Both the position numbers and the translations under genes were made by a program. This document shows, in pieces, positions 35,933 to 46,508 of a stretch of 64,000 nt of DNA. Origin of the DNA: Erythrobacter aurantius (GTDB lineage Bacteria > Pseudomonadota > Alphaproteobacteria > Sphingomonadales > Sphingomonadaceae); NCBI RefSeq assembly GCF_023823125.1, contig NZ_CP090949.1, forward strand, positions 372,001-436,000. The letters are read 5' to 3'. How positions within the stretch are numbered: the stretch's first letter is position 1; each line of letters begins with the position of its first letter. The notes beneath the pieces were generated by a model, which had not been told where the DNA came from, made no database searches, and worked only from the letters and a program-made list of their open reading frames with translations.

Positions 35933-38314
35933 ATGCCCAGTTTCGCCCAGAACCTCGAACGAACCCTCCACAACGCTTTGGCCCATGCGTCGGAGCGTCG
36001 GCACGAATATGCGACGCTGGAGCATCTTCTCCTGGCGCTGATCGATGACGAGGACGGGGCGCAGGTGATGGCGGCTTGCGGTGTCGACCTTGCCGAACTG
36101 GGCGAGGTGGTGAAGCAGTATCTCGATCAGGAATATCAGTCGCTCAAGACAGAGGATGACGCCGATCCGCAGCCAACGGCCGGGTTCCAGCGTGTGATCC
36201 AGCGCGCGATCCTGCACGTCCAGTCCTCGGGCAAGGACACGGTGACGGGTGCCAACGTACTGGTCGCACTGTTTTCCGAGCGCGACAGCTATGCGGTGTA
36301 TTTCCTCCAGCAGCAGGACATGAGCCGCCTCGATGCCGTGAGCTATATCAGCCACGGCATCGGCAAGGGCGGGCGCCAGCTTGAATCGAAGTCGCCGCAG
36401 GGCACCGAGGAACCGGCTGCCGAGCAGGCCGAAGCGGCCAAGGAAGGCGCCGCGAAGAAAGAAACCGCTCTCGACCAGTTCACCGTCAACCTCAATGCCA
36501 AAGCCAAGGCTGGCAAGGTCGATCCGCTGATCGGTCGCGGACCGGAGGTGGACCGCACGGTGCAGATCCTCTGCCGCCGGTCAAAGAACAATCCGTTATA
36601 TGTCGGTGATCCGGGCGTCGGGAAAACCGCAATTGCCGAAGGTCTGGCGCGTAAAATCGTCGAAGGCGATGTACCCGAAGTGCTGCTCAATGCGGTGATC
36701 TATTCGCTCGATATGGGCGCGCTGCTCGCCGGGACGCGTTATCGCGGCGATTTCGAGGAACGGCTGAAGCAGGTCGTGAACGAACTCGAAGGAATGCCCG
36801 ACGCGATCCTGTTCATCGATGAAATCCACACGGTGATCGGTGCAGGCGCCACCAGCGGCGGGGCGATGGATGCATCGAACCTGTTGAAGCCCGCATTGTC
36901 GGGCGGGACGATCCGCTGCATCGGCTCGACTACTTACAAGGAATTCCGCAACCATTTCGAAAAGGACCGCGCTTTGCTGCGCCGGTTCCAGAAGATCGAC
37001 GTCAACGAGCCGACGATCGAGGACACGGTGAAGATCCTTCAGGGCCTGCGCACCGCCTTTGAAGAGCATCACAATGTCAAATACACGCCCGACGCGCTGA
37101 AAACCGCGGTGGAACTGTCGGCGCGTTACATCAATGATCGCAAGCTGCCGGACAAGGCGATCGACGTGATCGACGAAGTCGGGGCGATGCAGATGCTGGT
37201 GCCGCCCAGCCGACGCAAGAAAAAGATCACCGCCAAGGAGATCGAGGCCGTGATCGCGACGATGGCGCGCATTCCTCCCAAATCGGTCAGCAAGGACGAC
37301 AAGAAGGCGCTCGAAAACCTCGAACGCGATCTCAAGCATGTCGTCTTCGGCCAGGACGAAGCAATCACCCGGCTTGCGACCGCTATGAAGCTTTCGCGTG
37401 CGGGGCTTCGTGATCCGGACAAGCCGATCGGTTCGTTCCTGTTCAGTGGCCCCACCGGGGTCGGCAAGACCGAGGTCGCACGTCAGCTGTCCTCGATCAT
37501 GGGGATCGAGCTGAAGCGCTTCGACATGTCCGAATATATGGAGCGCCACAGTGTCTCCCGCCTGATCGGCGCACCTCCGGGCTATGTCGGATATGATCAG
37601 GGCGGGCTGCTCACCGACGCCGTTGACCAGAATCCGCACTGCGTCCTGCTGCTCGACGAGATCGAAAAGGCCCACCCCGATCTGTTCAACATTCTGCTGC
37701 AAGTGATGGATAACGGCCGCCTGACCGATCATCACGGCAAGACGGTCGATTTCCGCAATGTCGTGCTGATCATGACGACGAATGCCGGCGCTGCCGACAT
37801 GGCGCGGCAGGGCATTGGTTTCGGCGACGTGTCGAAGGAAGATGCGGGCTCTGAAGCGGTGAAGAAAATGTTCACTCCGGAATTCCGCAACCGTCTCGAT
37901 GCGATCGTGCCCTTTGCCTACCTTGGCAAGAGCACGGTGGCCCGCGTGGTCGACAAATTCATCCTTCAGCTCGAACTGCAGTTGGCCGAACAGAACGTCC
38001 ACATCCAGTTCGACAGCGATGCCCGCTCGTGGCTGGCGGACAAGGGCTATGACAAGCTCTACGGTGCGCGTCCGATGGGCCGCTTGATCCAGGAAAAGAT
38101 CAAGCAGCCGCTCGCCGAGGAACTTCTGTTCGGCAAGCTCGCCGATGGCGGCGAAGTGCATGTCAGCATAAAGGACGGCAAGCCCGCCTTCGAACTGACC
38201 CCCGCAGCACCCAAGGCGAAGCCCACGCGCAAGAAGGCGGCACCGAAGAAGAAGCCTGCCGCAAAGAAGGACGATCCGAAGCCCGAGGAATCGGGCAGCG
38301 ACAAGGAAGGCTGA
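35933..38314 (+). CDS. clpA: ATP-dependent Clp protease ATP-binding subunit
   Basis: 793 residues, AAA+ unfoldase that feeds ClpP. Clp_N repeats at about 1-145. NBD1 has Walker A GDPGVGKTAIAEGLA (about residue 223) and Walker B ILFIDEIHTVIGAG. NBD2 has GPTGVGKTEVARQL (about residue 506) and VLLLDEIEKAHPD, plus the YGARPMGRLIQEKIK sensor-2 region. The last about 40 residues are a Lys/Pro/Ala low-complexity tail not present in Escherichia coli ClpA. No clpS lies directly upstream; the preceding gene is DUF1192. A strong terminator follows. Confidence 0.97.
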   Translation: MPSFAQNLERTLHNALAHASERRHEYATLEHLLLALIDDEDGAQVMAACGVDLAELGEVVKQYLDQEYQSLKTEDDADPQPTAGFQRVIQRAILHVQSSGKDTVTGANVLVALFSERDSYAVYFLQQQDMSRLDAVSYISHGIGKGGRQLESKSPQGTEEPAAEQAEAAKEGAAKKETALDQFTVNLNAKAKAGKVDPLIGRGPEVDRTVQILCRRSKNNPLYVGDPGVGKTAIAEGLARKIVEGDVPEVLLNAVIYSLDMGALLAGTRYRGDFEERLKQVVNELEGMPDAILFIDEIHTVIGAGATSGGAMDASNLLKPALSGGTIRCIGSTTYKEFRNHFEKDRALLRRFQKIDVNEPTIEDTVKILQGLRTAFEEHHNVKYTPDALKTAVELSARYINDRKLPDKAIDVIDEVGAMQMLVPPSRRKKKITAKEIEAVIATMARIPPKSVSKDDKKALENLERDLKHVVFGQDEAITRLATAMKLSRAGLRDPDKPIGSFLFSGPTGVGKTEVARQLSSIMGIELKRFDMSEYMERHSVSRLIGAPPGYVGYDQGGLLTDAVDQNPHCVLLLDEIEKAHPDLFNILLQVMDNGRLTDHHGKTVDFRNVVLIMTTNAGAADMARQGIGFGDVSKEDAGSEAVKKMFTPEFRNRLDAIVPFAYLGKSTVARVVDKFILQLELQLAEQNVHIQFDSDARSWLADKGYDKLYGARPMGRLIQEKIKQPLAEELLFGKLADGGEVHVSIKDGKPAFELTPAAPKAKPTRKKAAPKKKPAAKKDDPKPEESGSDKEG

Positions 38315-38336
38315 TCCGGCGATTATCGATCAGAAC

Positions 38337-38370
38337 GGGCGCGATTGGGGAAACCCTCTCGCGCCCTTTT
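38337..38370 (+). terminator. Rho-independent terminator after clpA
   Basis: GGGCGCGA (38337-38344) pairs with TCGCGCCC (38359-38366) around a 14-base loop and is followed by TTTT. It lies 22 bases past the clpA stop and 14 bases ahead of the next ATG, so the exonuclease-ligase pair probably has its promoter inside or at the end of clpA. Confidence 0.9.
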
Positions 38371-38383
38371 CGTATATTCCGAT

Positions 38384-39388
38384 ATGAACACTGCGTTTTC
38401 CTGGATCCGGCCCGAACCGTGGGGTGTGCATGTCGTCCCGGCGGATGTCTGGATCGATCCGGGACGGGCCGTAGACCGGGCACTGATTACCCACGGTCAC
38501 GCCGATCACGCACGCGGCGGACATGGGGCAACGATTGCCACCCCGGAAACGCTGGCGATCATGAAGTTGCGCTACAACACCCGCAAAGGCGCGACACCGG
38601 TTCAATATGGCGAGGCGATCCGCCTGCCGGGCGGTGTCGATGCGACCTTCGTTCCGGCGGGCCACGTGCTGGGCAGCGCGCAGATCTTGTTGGAACACGC
38701 AGGGGAGCGCGTGGTGATCACCGGCGACTACAAGCGCCGCGCCGATCCGACATGTGCGCCGTTTGAAGTCACGCCTTGCGATATCTTCATAACCGAGGCG
38801 ACTTTCGGCCTGCCCGTCTTCACCCACCCGCCGATCGAAGATGAAATGGCGAAACTGCTTAGTGCGCTGCACGGGCATCCGGAAGGATGCGTGCTGGTTG
38901 GCGCCTATGCTCTGGGCAAGGCGCAGCGGGTGATTGCGGAATTGCGTGCTGCGGGTCATTCGCAACCGATCTTCCTGCACGGCGCGATGGAGAAGATGTG
39001 CCGCTTGTATCAGGATCACGGGGTGGATCTGGGTGAATTGCGGCTCGTCAGCGATCACGAAAAGGAGGCGATGCGCGGGCAAATCGTCATCGCCCCTCCC
39101 TCGGCGCTCAATGATCGCTGGTCACGCCGCTTGCCTTCGCCCGTCACCGCCATGGCCAGCGGCTGGATGCGGGTGCGCGGACGGGCGCGGCAGCGCGGAG
39201 TCGAATTGCCGCTGGTGATCTCCGATCATGCCGACTGGAACGAACTCACGCAGACAATCGAGGATGTGAACCCGCAGGAAGTCTGGGTCACCCACGGGCG
39301 CGAAGAGGCGTTGCTGCGCTGGTGCGAACTGGGCCAGCGCCGGGCGCGGGCGCTCGCGCTGGTGGGGCGAGAGGATGAGGACGAATGA
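38384..39388 (+). CDS. Ligase-associated DNA exonuclease, metallo-beta-lactamase fold
   Basis: 334 residues. Zinc motif THGHADHARGGH (His37-x-His39-x-Asp41-His42), VTPAGH-like FVPAGHVLGSAQ, VITGDYKR, EATFG, and a C-terminal VISDHADWNEL/WVTHGREEAL, matching the beta-CASP-like ligase-associated exonuclease family. ATG 38384 (MNTAFSWIRPEPWG) chosen. It overlaps the ligase gene by 4 bases (ATGA). In related genomes this pair usually travels with an Lhr-type helicase and a phosphoesterase in one repair operon. Confidence 0.92.
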   Translation: MNTAFSWIRPEPWGVHVVPADVWIDPGRAVDRALITHGHADHARGGHGATIATPETLAIMKLRYNTRKGATPVQYGEAIRLPGGVDATFVPAGHVLGSAQILLEHAGERVVITGDYKRRADPTCAPFEVTPCDIFITEATFGLPVFTHPPIEDEMAKLLSALHGHPEGCVLVGAYALGKAQRVIAELRAAGHSQPIFLHGAMEKMCRLYQDHGVDLGELRLVSDHEKEAMRGQIVIAPPSALNDRWSRRLPSPVTAMASGWMRVRGRARQRGVELPLVISDHADWNELTQTIEDVNPQEVWVTHGREEALLRWCELGQRRARALALVGREDEDE

Positions 39389-40977
39389 AGGCGTTCGCCT
39401 CTCTGCTCGACACGCTCGTCTACACCACCAGCCGCAATCGCAAGCTGGCGCTGATCGCGGAGTACCTGCGCGAAACGCCCGATCCCGATCGCGGCTGGGC
39501 GCTGGCGGCGTTGACAGGAGAACTGGATTTCCCGGCGGTCAAATCCTCGACTATTCGCAAGCTGATGGCGGAACGGGTCGATCCGGTGTTGTGGACACTA
39601 TCGCGCGATTTCGTCGGAGACACGGCGGAAACCGCCAGCCTGCTGTGGCCGGAGAGCGAGGCGGATGACGATCCGCCGTCCGTTGCTCAAGTCGTCGATA
39701 TGCTCTCAGCCCTCAATCGCGTCACCGCGCCCAAAGAACTGCCCAATCTGCTCGACAGGCTGGATACGAACGGCCGCTTCGCCCTGATCAAGCTTGCGAC
39801 CGGGGGAATGCGGGTCGGAGTTTCGGCACGGCTGGCGAAGACGGCGTTTGCGCAAAGTTTCGGTGTGTCGGTGGATGCGGTGGAGGAATACTGGCACGCG
39901 CTGGCCCCGCCCTATTCCGAGCTGTTCGCATGGGCGGCCAATGGCGACGCCCCGCCTGATGTTTCGAACAGGCCGCGCTTTCGCCCGTTCATGCTGGCAC
40001 ACCCGCTCGAAGAAACGGTGGTGGATCTCACCGACTATGCCGCCGAATGGAAATGGGACGGTATCCGGGTTCAACTGGTTCGCGTCGCGGGCGAAACGCG
40101 GCTTTATTCGCGCAGCGGCGACGACATTTCCGCAACCTTCCCCGAATTGCTCGACGTGTTGCCGCTGGACGCCGTGCTGGACGGAGAATTGCTGGTCAGG
40201 GGCAATGCGCAGGGCGGCGAGGAAGGCGGAGCGGCCAGTTTCAACGCGCTGCAACAAAGGCTCGGTCGCAAGACCGTCTCGAAGAAGATGCTGGCCGAAT
40301 TTCCGGCCTTCGTGAGGCTCTACGATGCGCTTGTGATAGATGGCGAAGACCTGCGTGAAAGGCCGTGGTCAGAACGCCGCGCCGCACTCGAAAATCTGAT
40401 GGATCGCTTGCCGCGATCACATTTCGACATTTCGGCCATCGTCGAAGCACGCGATTTCGATCATCTCGCGCAAATCCGCGAAACGGCGCGTGACGAGGCA
40501 ATCGAGGGACTGATGCTCAAGCGTCGGGACAGCCCCTATGTCCCCGGGCGCAAGGTCGGGCTGTGGTACAAATGGAAACGCGATCCGCTGCTGATCGATT
40601 GCGTCCTGATGTACGCGCAGCGGGGATCGGGCAAGCGGTCGAGCTTCTATTCCGATTACACCTTCGGCTGCTGGGATGGCGATCCGGATGCGGGGGCGGA
40701 ATTGCTCCCGGTGGGCAAGGCCTATTCGGGCTTCACCGATGCGGAATTGAAGATGCTCGACAAACTCGTCCGACAGACCACGGTCAACCGCTTTGGCCCG
40801 GTGAGAGAAGTCGAGCGAACGCTGGTGTTCGAAGTCGCCTTCGACAGCGTGCATGCCTCGAAACGCCACAAGAGCGGCCTCGCCATGCGGTTTCCCCGCA
40901 TCCACCGCATCCGCTGGGACAAGCCGGTGCACGAGGCAGACAGGATCGAAAGCTTGCGCGGATTGATTAAGGACTGA
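39385..40977 (+). CDS. ATP-dependent DNA ligase (exonuclease-linked family)
   Basis: 530 residues. N-terminal helical domain (about 1-200), then the nucleotidyltransferase core with the adenylation lysine Lys223 in EWKWDGIR, motif III LYDALVIDGEDL-type, motif IV EGLMLKRRDSPYVPG and motif V GLWYKWKRDP, and a C-terminal OB domain ending HRIRWDKPVHEAD. Seals nicks, probably in a repair pathway with the coupled exonuclease. No helicase gene follows; the next gene is DUF1993. Confidence 0.95.
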   Translation: MKAFASLLDTLVYTTSRNRKLALIAEYLRETPDPDRGWALAALTGELDFPAVKSSTIRKLMAERVDPVLWTLSRDFVGDTAETASLLWPESEADDDPPSVAQVVDMLSALNRVTAPKELPNLLDRLDTNGRFALIKLATGGMRVGVSARLAKTAFAQSFGVSVDAVEEYWHALAPPYSELFAWAANGDAPPDVSNRPRFRPFMLAHPLEETVVDLTDYAAEWKWDGIRVQLVRVAGETRLYSRSGDDISATFPELLDVLPLDAVLDGELLVRGNAQGGEEGGAASFNALQQRLGRKTVSKKMLAEFPAFVRLYDALVIDGEDLRERPWSERRAALENLMDRLPRSHFDISAIVEARDFDHLAQIRETARDEAIEGLMLKRRDSPYVPGRKVGLWYKWKRDPLLIDCVLMYAQRGSGKRSSFYSDYTFGCWDGDPDAGAELLPVGKAYSGFTDAELKMLDKLVRQTTVNRFGPVREVERTLVFEVAFDSVHASKRHKSGLAMRFPRIHRIRWDKPVHEADRIESLRGLIKD

Positions 40978-41019
40978 GCGCCGCCTAACTGCCGGAATAA
41001 CTTCACCGGAAAGAGCACA

Positions 41020-41532
41020 ATGTCCTACGCCACCGCAGCACTTGCGACTTACGCCAATTCGCTGGCCACTCTTGACCACCTCGTCACCAAGGCGGAGGGC
41101 CACGAAGCAGGAGAGGCGCTGCTTCACGCCCGGCTGGCAGAGGATATGTTCCCACTTCACACCCAAATCCGCTTTACCATTGATCAGGTGGTGACCGCGC
41201 TGAAGCGGCTCGGGCAAGTCGACCTGTCCACTGACGACAGCGACATAACCTCCTTTGCCGATGCCCACTCACGCATCGCCGCTGCGCGCAAACTGATCGC
41301 CGATACTGACGCCGCGACCTGGCCAGCAAGCAGCGACATTGTGGAATTCGATCTTCCGAACGGCATGGCCTTCGCGATGCAGGCCCATGAATACTGCCGC
41401 GACTGGGCAACACCGCAGGTCTATTTCCACCTGATGACCACATACACGATCCTGCGCGCAGAAGGTTTGGCAGTCGGCAAGGCGGATTATGTCGGCTACA
41501 TGATGAAATATCTGAAACAGCCCGCGTCCTGA
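41020..41532 (+). CDS. DUF1993 family protein
   Basis: 170 residues, mostly helical, DinB-like four-helix layout. MSYATAALATYANSLATLDH at the start, HTQIRFTIDQVVTALKRLG in the middle and YFHLMTTYTILRAEG with GKADYVGYM near the end fit DUF1993. No function known. Start ATG 41020. The following 109 bases to the convergent DUF167 gene hold no supported gene. Confidence 0.88.
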   Translation: MSYATAALATYANSLATLDHLVTKAEGHEAGEALLHARLAEDMFPLHTQIRFTIDQVVTALKRLGQVDLSTDDSDITSFADAHSRIAAARKLIADTDAATWPASSDIVEFDLPNGMAFAMQAHEYCRDWATPQVYFHLMTTYTILRAEGLAVGKADYVGYMMKYLKQPAS

Positions 41533-41641
41533 AATACATCGCTACGATCCTGCGACGCGTGCGAGGTTGGTCCAAGCGGCTGCTGCTTGTGATCACGCTC
41601 TGGGGATTTGCCTTCGCCGTTGAAGCGGAAAGTGCAGCGGC

Positions 41642-41926
41642 TTAGCTGCGATCGATCAGGAAAACCTTGTTCCGCGATGTCTCTCCGCGTGCCAGTCTGA
41701 CCCGCGACGGCGCGATGCCCAACCCGCGCGCGATCAGTTCTGCGATGGCGGTATTGGCTGCGCCATCCTGCGGCTTTGCCCGAACCTTGGCGTGGAGGAC
41801 GGCTTCGCTCACCGACAGGCCTTCGGCACGGGCACCCGGAGTTGCCTTGATCGACAGCCTGCCATCGGCATCGATCAGGGCGGCGATTTGCGCCGGAGGT
41901 GGAAGATCAGGTTCCGGACGCGCCAT
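41642..41926 (-). CDS. DUF167 (YggU) family protein
   Basis: 94 residues. LSIKATPGARAEGL, VRAKPQDGAANTAIAELIA and RVRLARGETSRNKVFLID are the conserved blocks of the YggU fold, whose function is unknown. ATG 41926 (MARPEPDLPPP) lies 20 bases inside the upstream carbonic anhydrase gene; the longer open frame to 42007 is rejected on family length. Confidence 0.92.
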   Translation of the reverse strand: MARPEPDLPPPAQIAALIDADGRLSIKATPGARAEGLSVSEAVLHAKVRAKPQDGAANTAIAELIARGLGIAPSRVRLARGETSRNKVFLIDRS

Positions 41927-42503
41927 CGCCCAGCGCCGCCCGCACTGCGTCCGCATGGTGTTTAGCGTTTTCGGCGTAATGGGCGACACCCACGCGCATA
42001 CCGGCAATCGCAGGTTCGGGCAGATCGCGCAGCTTGGTTGCTGGACGGCCTGCCCATAGTTCGCGCTCGCCCATGACCTTGCGTTCGGTCAGCATTGCGC
42101 CCGCCGCCAGCATCGCGTCCGATCCGATCACCGCCTTGTTCATGACAATCGCGCCAAGGCCGACAAACCCGCGATCATGGATAGTGCAACCGTGAACCAT
42201 CGCCATGTGACCGATCAGCACGTCGTCACCGATCACTAGCGGGCACCCTTCCTCGTCTCCGGGGCGAGGCGGATCGCAGTGGAGAACGCTGCCGTCCTGG
42301 ACATTGGTGCGCTCGCCGATGCGGATGGTGAACACATCGGCGCGGACCACGCAATTGTACCAGATCGAGCTGCCCGCTCCGATCTCGACATCGCCGATGA
42401 TCGTCGCGCCGGGCGCGATGAAGGCGGTTTCATGGATCTTCGGCGTCTTGCCGTGGATCGGGATGATGTTGGCGCCGGGAAATCGGGCGGGATGGGCGGT
42501 CAT
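41907..42503 (-). CDS. Gamma-carbonic anhydrase family protein
   Basis: 198 residues, left-handed beta-helix trimer. Hexapeptide repeats run from about residue 25 to 150. Ligand histidines are present in SVLHCD and LIGHMAMVHGCTI, matching the Cam/CamH zinc site, so hydration of CO2 or a related activity is possible, though many family members are only acyltransferase-like. ATG 42503 overlaps the stop of the upstream GNAT gene (ATGA). Confidence 0.93.
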   Translation of the reverse strand: MTAHPARFPGANIIPIHGKTPKIHETAFIAPGATIIGDVEIGAGSSIWYNCVVRADVFTIRIGERTNVQDGSVLHCDPPRPGDEEGCPLVIGDDVLIGHMAMVHGCTIHDRGFVGLGAIVMNKAVIGSDAMLAAGAMLTERKVMGERELWAGRPATKLRDLPEPAIAGMRVGVAHYAENAKHHADAVRAALGDGASGT

Positions 42504-43048
42504 TGCTGTTGCTCCCATTGTTCGCGGGTGATCGCGTACTGGATGATCGGTTCCGGGTCGGCCGGATCGACGAAGTCGAGGTCCTTGCGCCGTTCCATGC
42601 CGAGCTTTTCCATCAGCCGCCAGCTGCCGACATTAGCGTTACAGGTCAAGGCGACGATATGCGGGGCTTTGTGCACGCCAAAGCCCCAATCGACCACCGC
42701 CCGCATGGCTTCGTGGGCATAACCCATCCGCCAGCGGTCCTCGCGCACCAGCCAGCCGATTTCATGGTCGCCGGGGTTGGGTGCCTGAGGATGGACCACC
42801 CGCCGCAGCCCGCAATGGCCGACCATTTCGCACGTGGCGCGTTCTTCCATGATCATGAATCCGAACCTTTCGGCGGCGAATCCGGAACGAGCAGCTTCAT
42901 GTTTCGCTGCCATCACTTCGCGCGGCTGCACTCCGCCCAGATACCGCATCACCGCAGGCGTATTGAGCAGTCGCATGTGCAGATCGAGATCGGCAGCTTC
43001 GATCTGGCGGAGGATCAGCCGCGAGGTTTCAAGGACGATTTCGGCCAT
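42500..43048 (-). CDS. GNAT N-acetyltransferase, RimJ-like (copy 1)
   Basis: 182 residues. LETSRLILRQIEAAD at the N-terminus, EIGWLVREDRWRMGYAHEAM as the acetyl-CoA loop region, and NVGSWRLMEKLGMERRKDLDF near the end. The substrate could be a ribosomal protein or a small molecule and cannot be read. It is followed by the gamma-carbonic anhydrase gene and preceded after 1 base by a second GNAT of identical length. Confidence 0.9.
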   Translation of the reverse strand: MAEIVLETSRLILRQIEAADLDLHMRLLNTPAVMRYLGGVQPREVMAAKHEAARSGFAAERFGFMIMEERATCEMVGHCGLRRVVHPQAPNPGDHEIGWLVREDRWRMGYAHEAMRAVVDWGFGVHKAPHIVALTCNANVGSWRLMEKLGMERRKDLDFVDPADPEPIIQYAITREQWEQQQ

Positions 43049-43049
43049 G

Positions 43050-46373
<3,324 letters not shown>

Positions 46374-46508
46374 TTCTACGGTTCCCCGACGCCAGCACTG
46401 AAACGCCGCGCAAGCATCGCCAATGTCTGTTGCGCGGGGACAATGGCCGATCAAGGTAAATCTGCACTTAACCAGCGATCAGCCGAGTCTCGCATGCGAT
46501 AAGGCGTT

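Noticed and set aside
36596..38161. 521-codon open frame antisense to clpA
   Set aside because: It is the complement of a highly conserved AAA+ gene in high-GC DNA, has no family motif and no Shine-Dalgarno; a codon-usage shadow.
41530..41645. Short frame after DUF1993 with a hydrophobic stretch (LLLVITLWGFAFAV)
   Set aside because: Only CTG or an internal GTG could start it, there is no Shine-Dalgarno, and it lies in a convergent gap. It might be a small membrane peptide, but the support is too weak.
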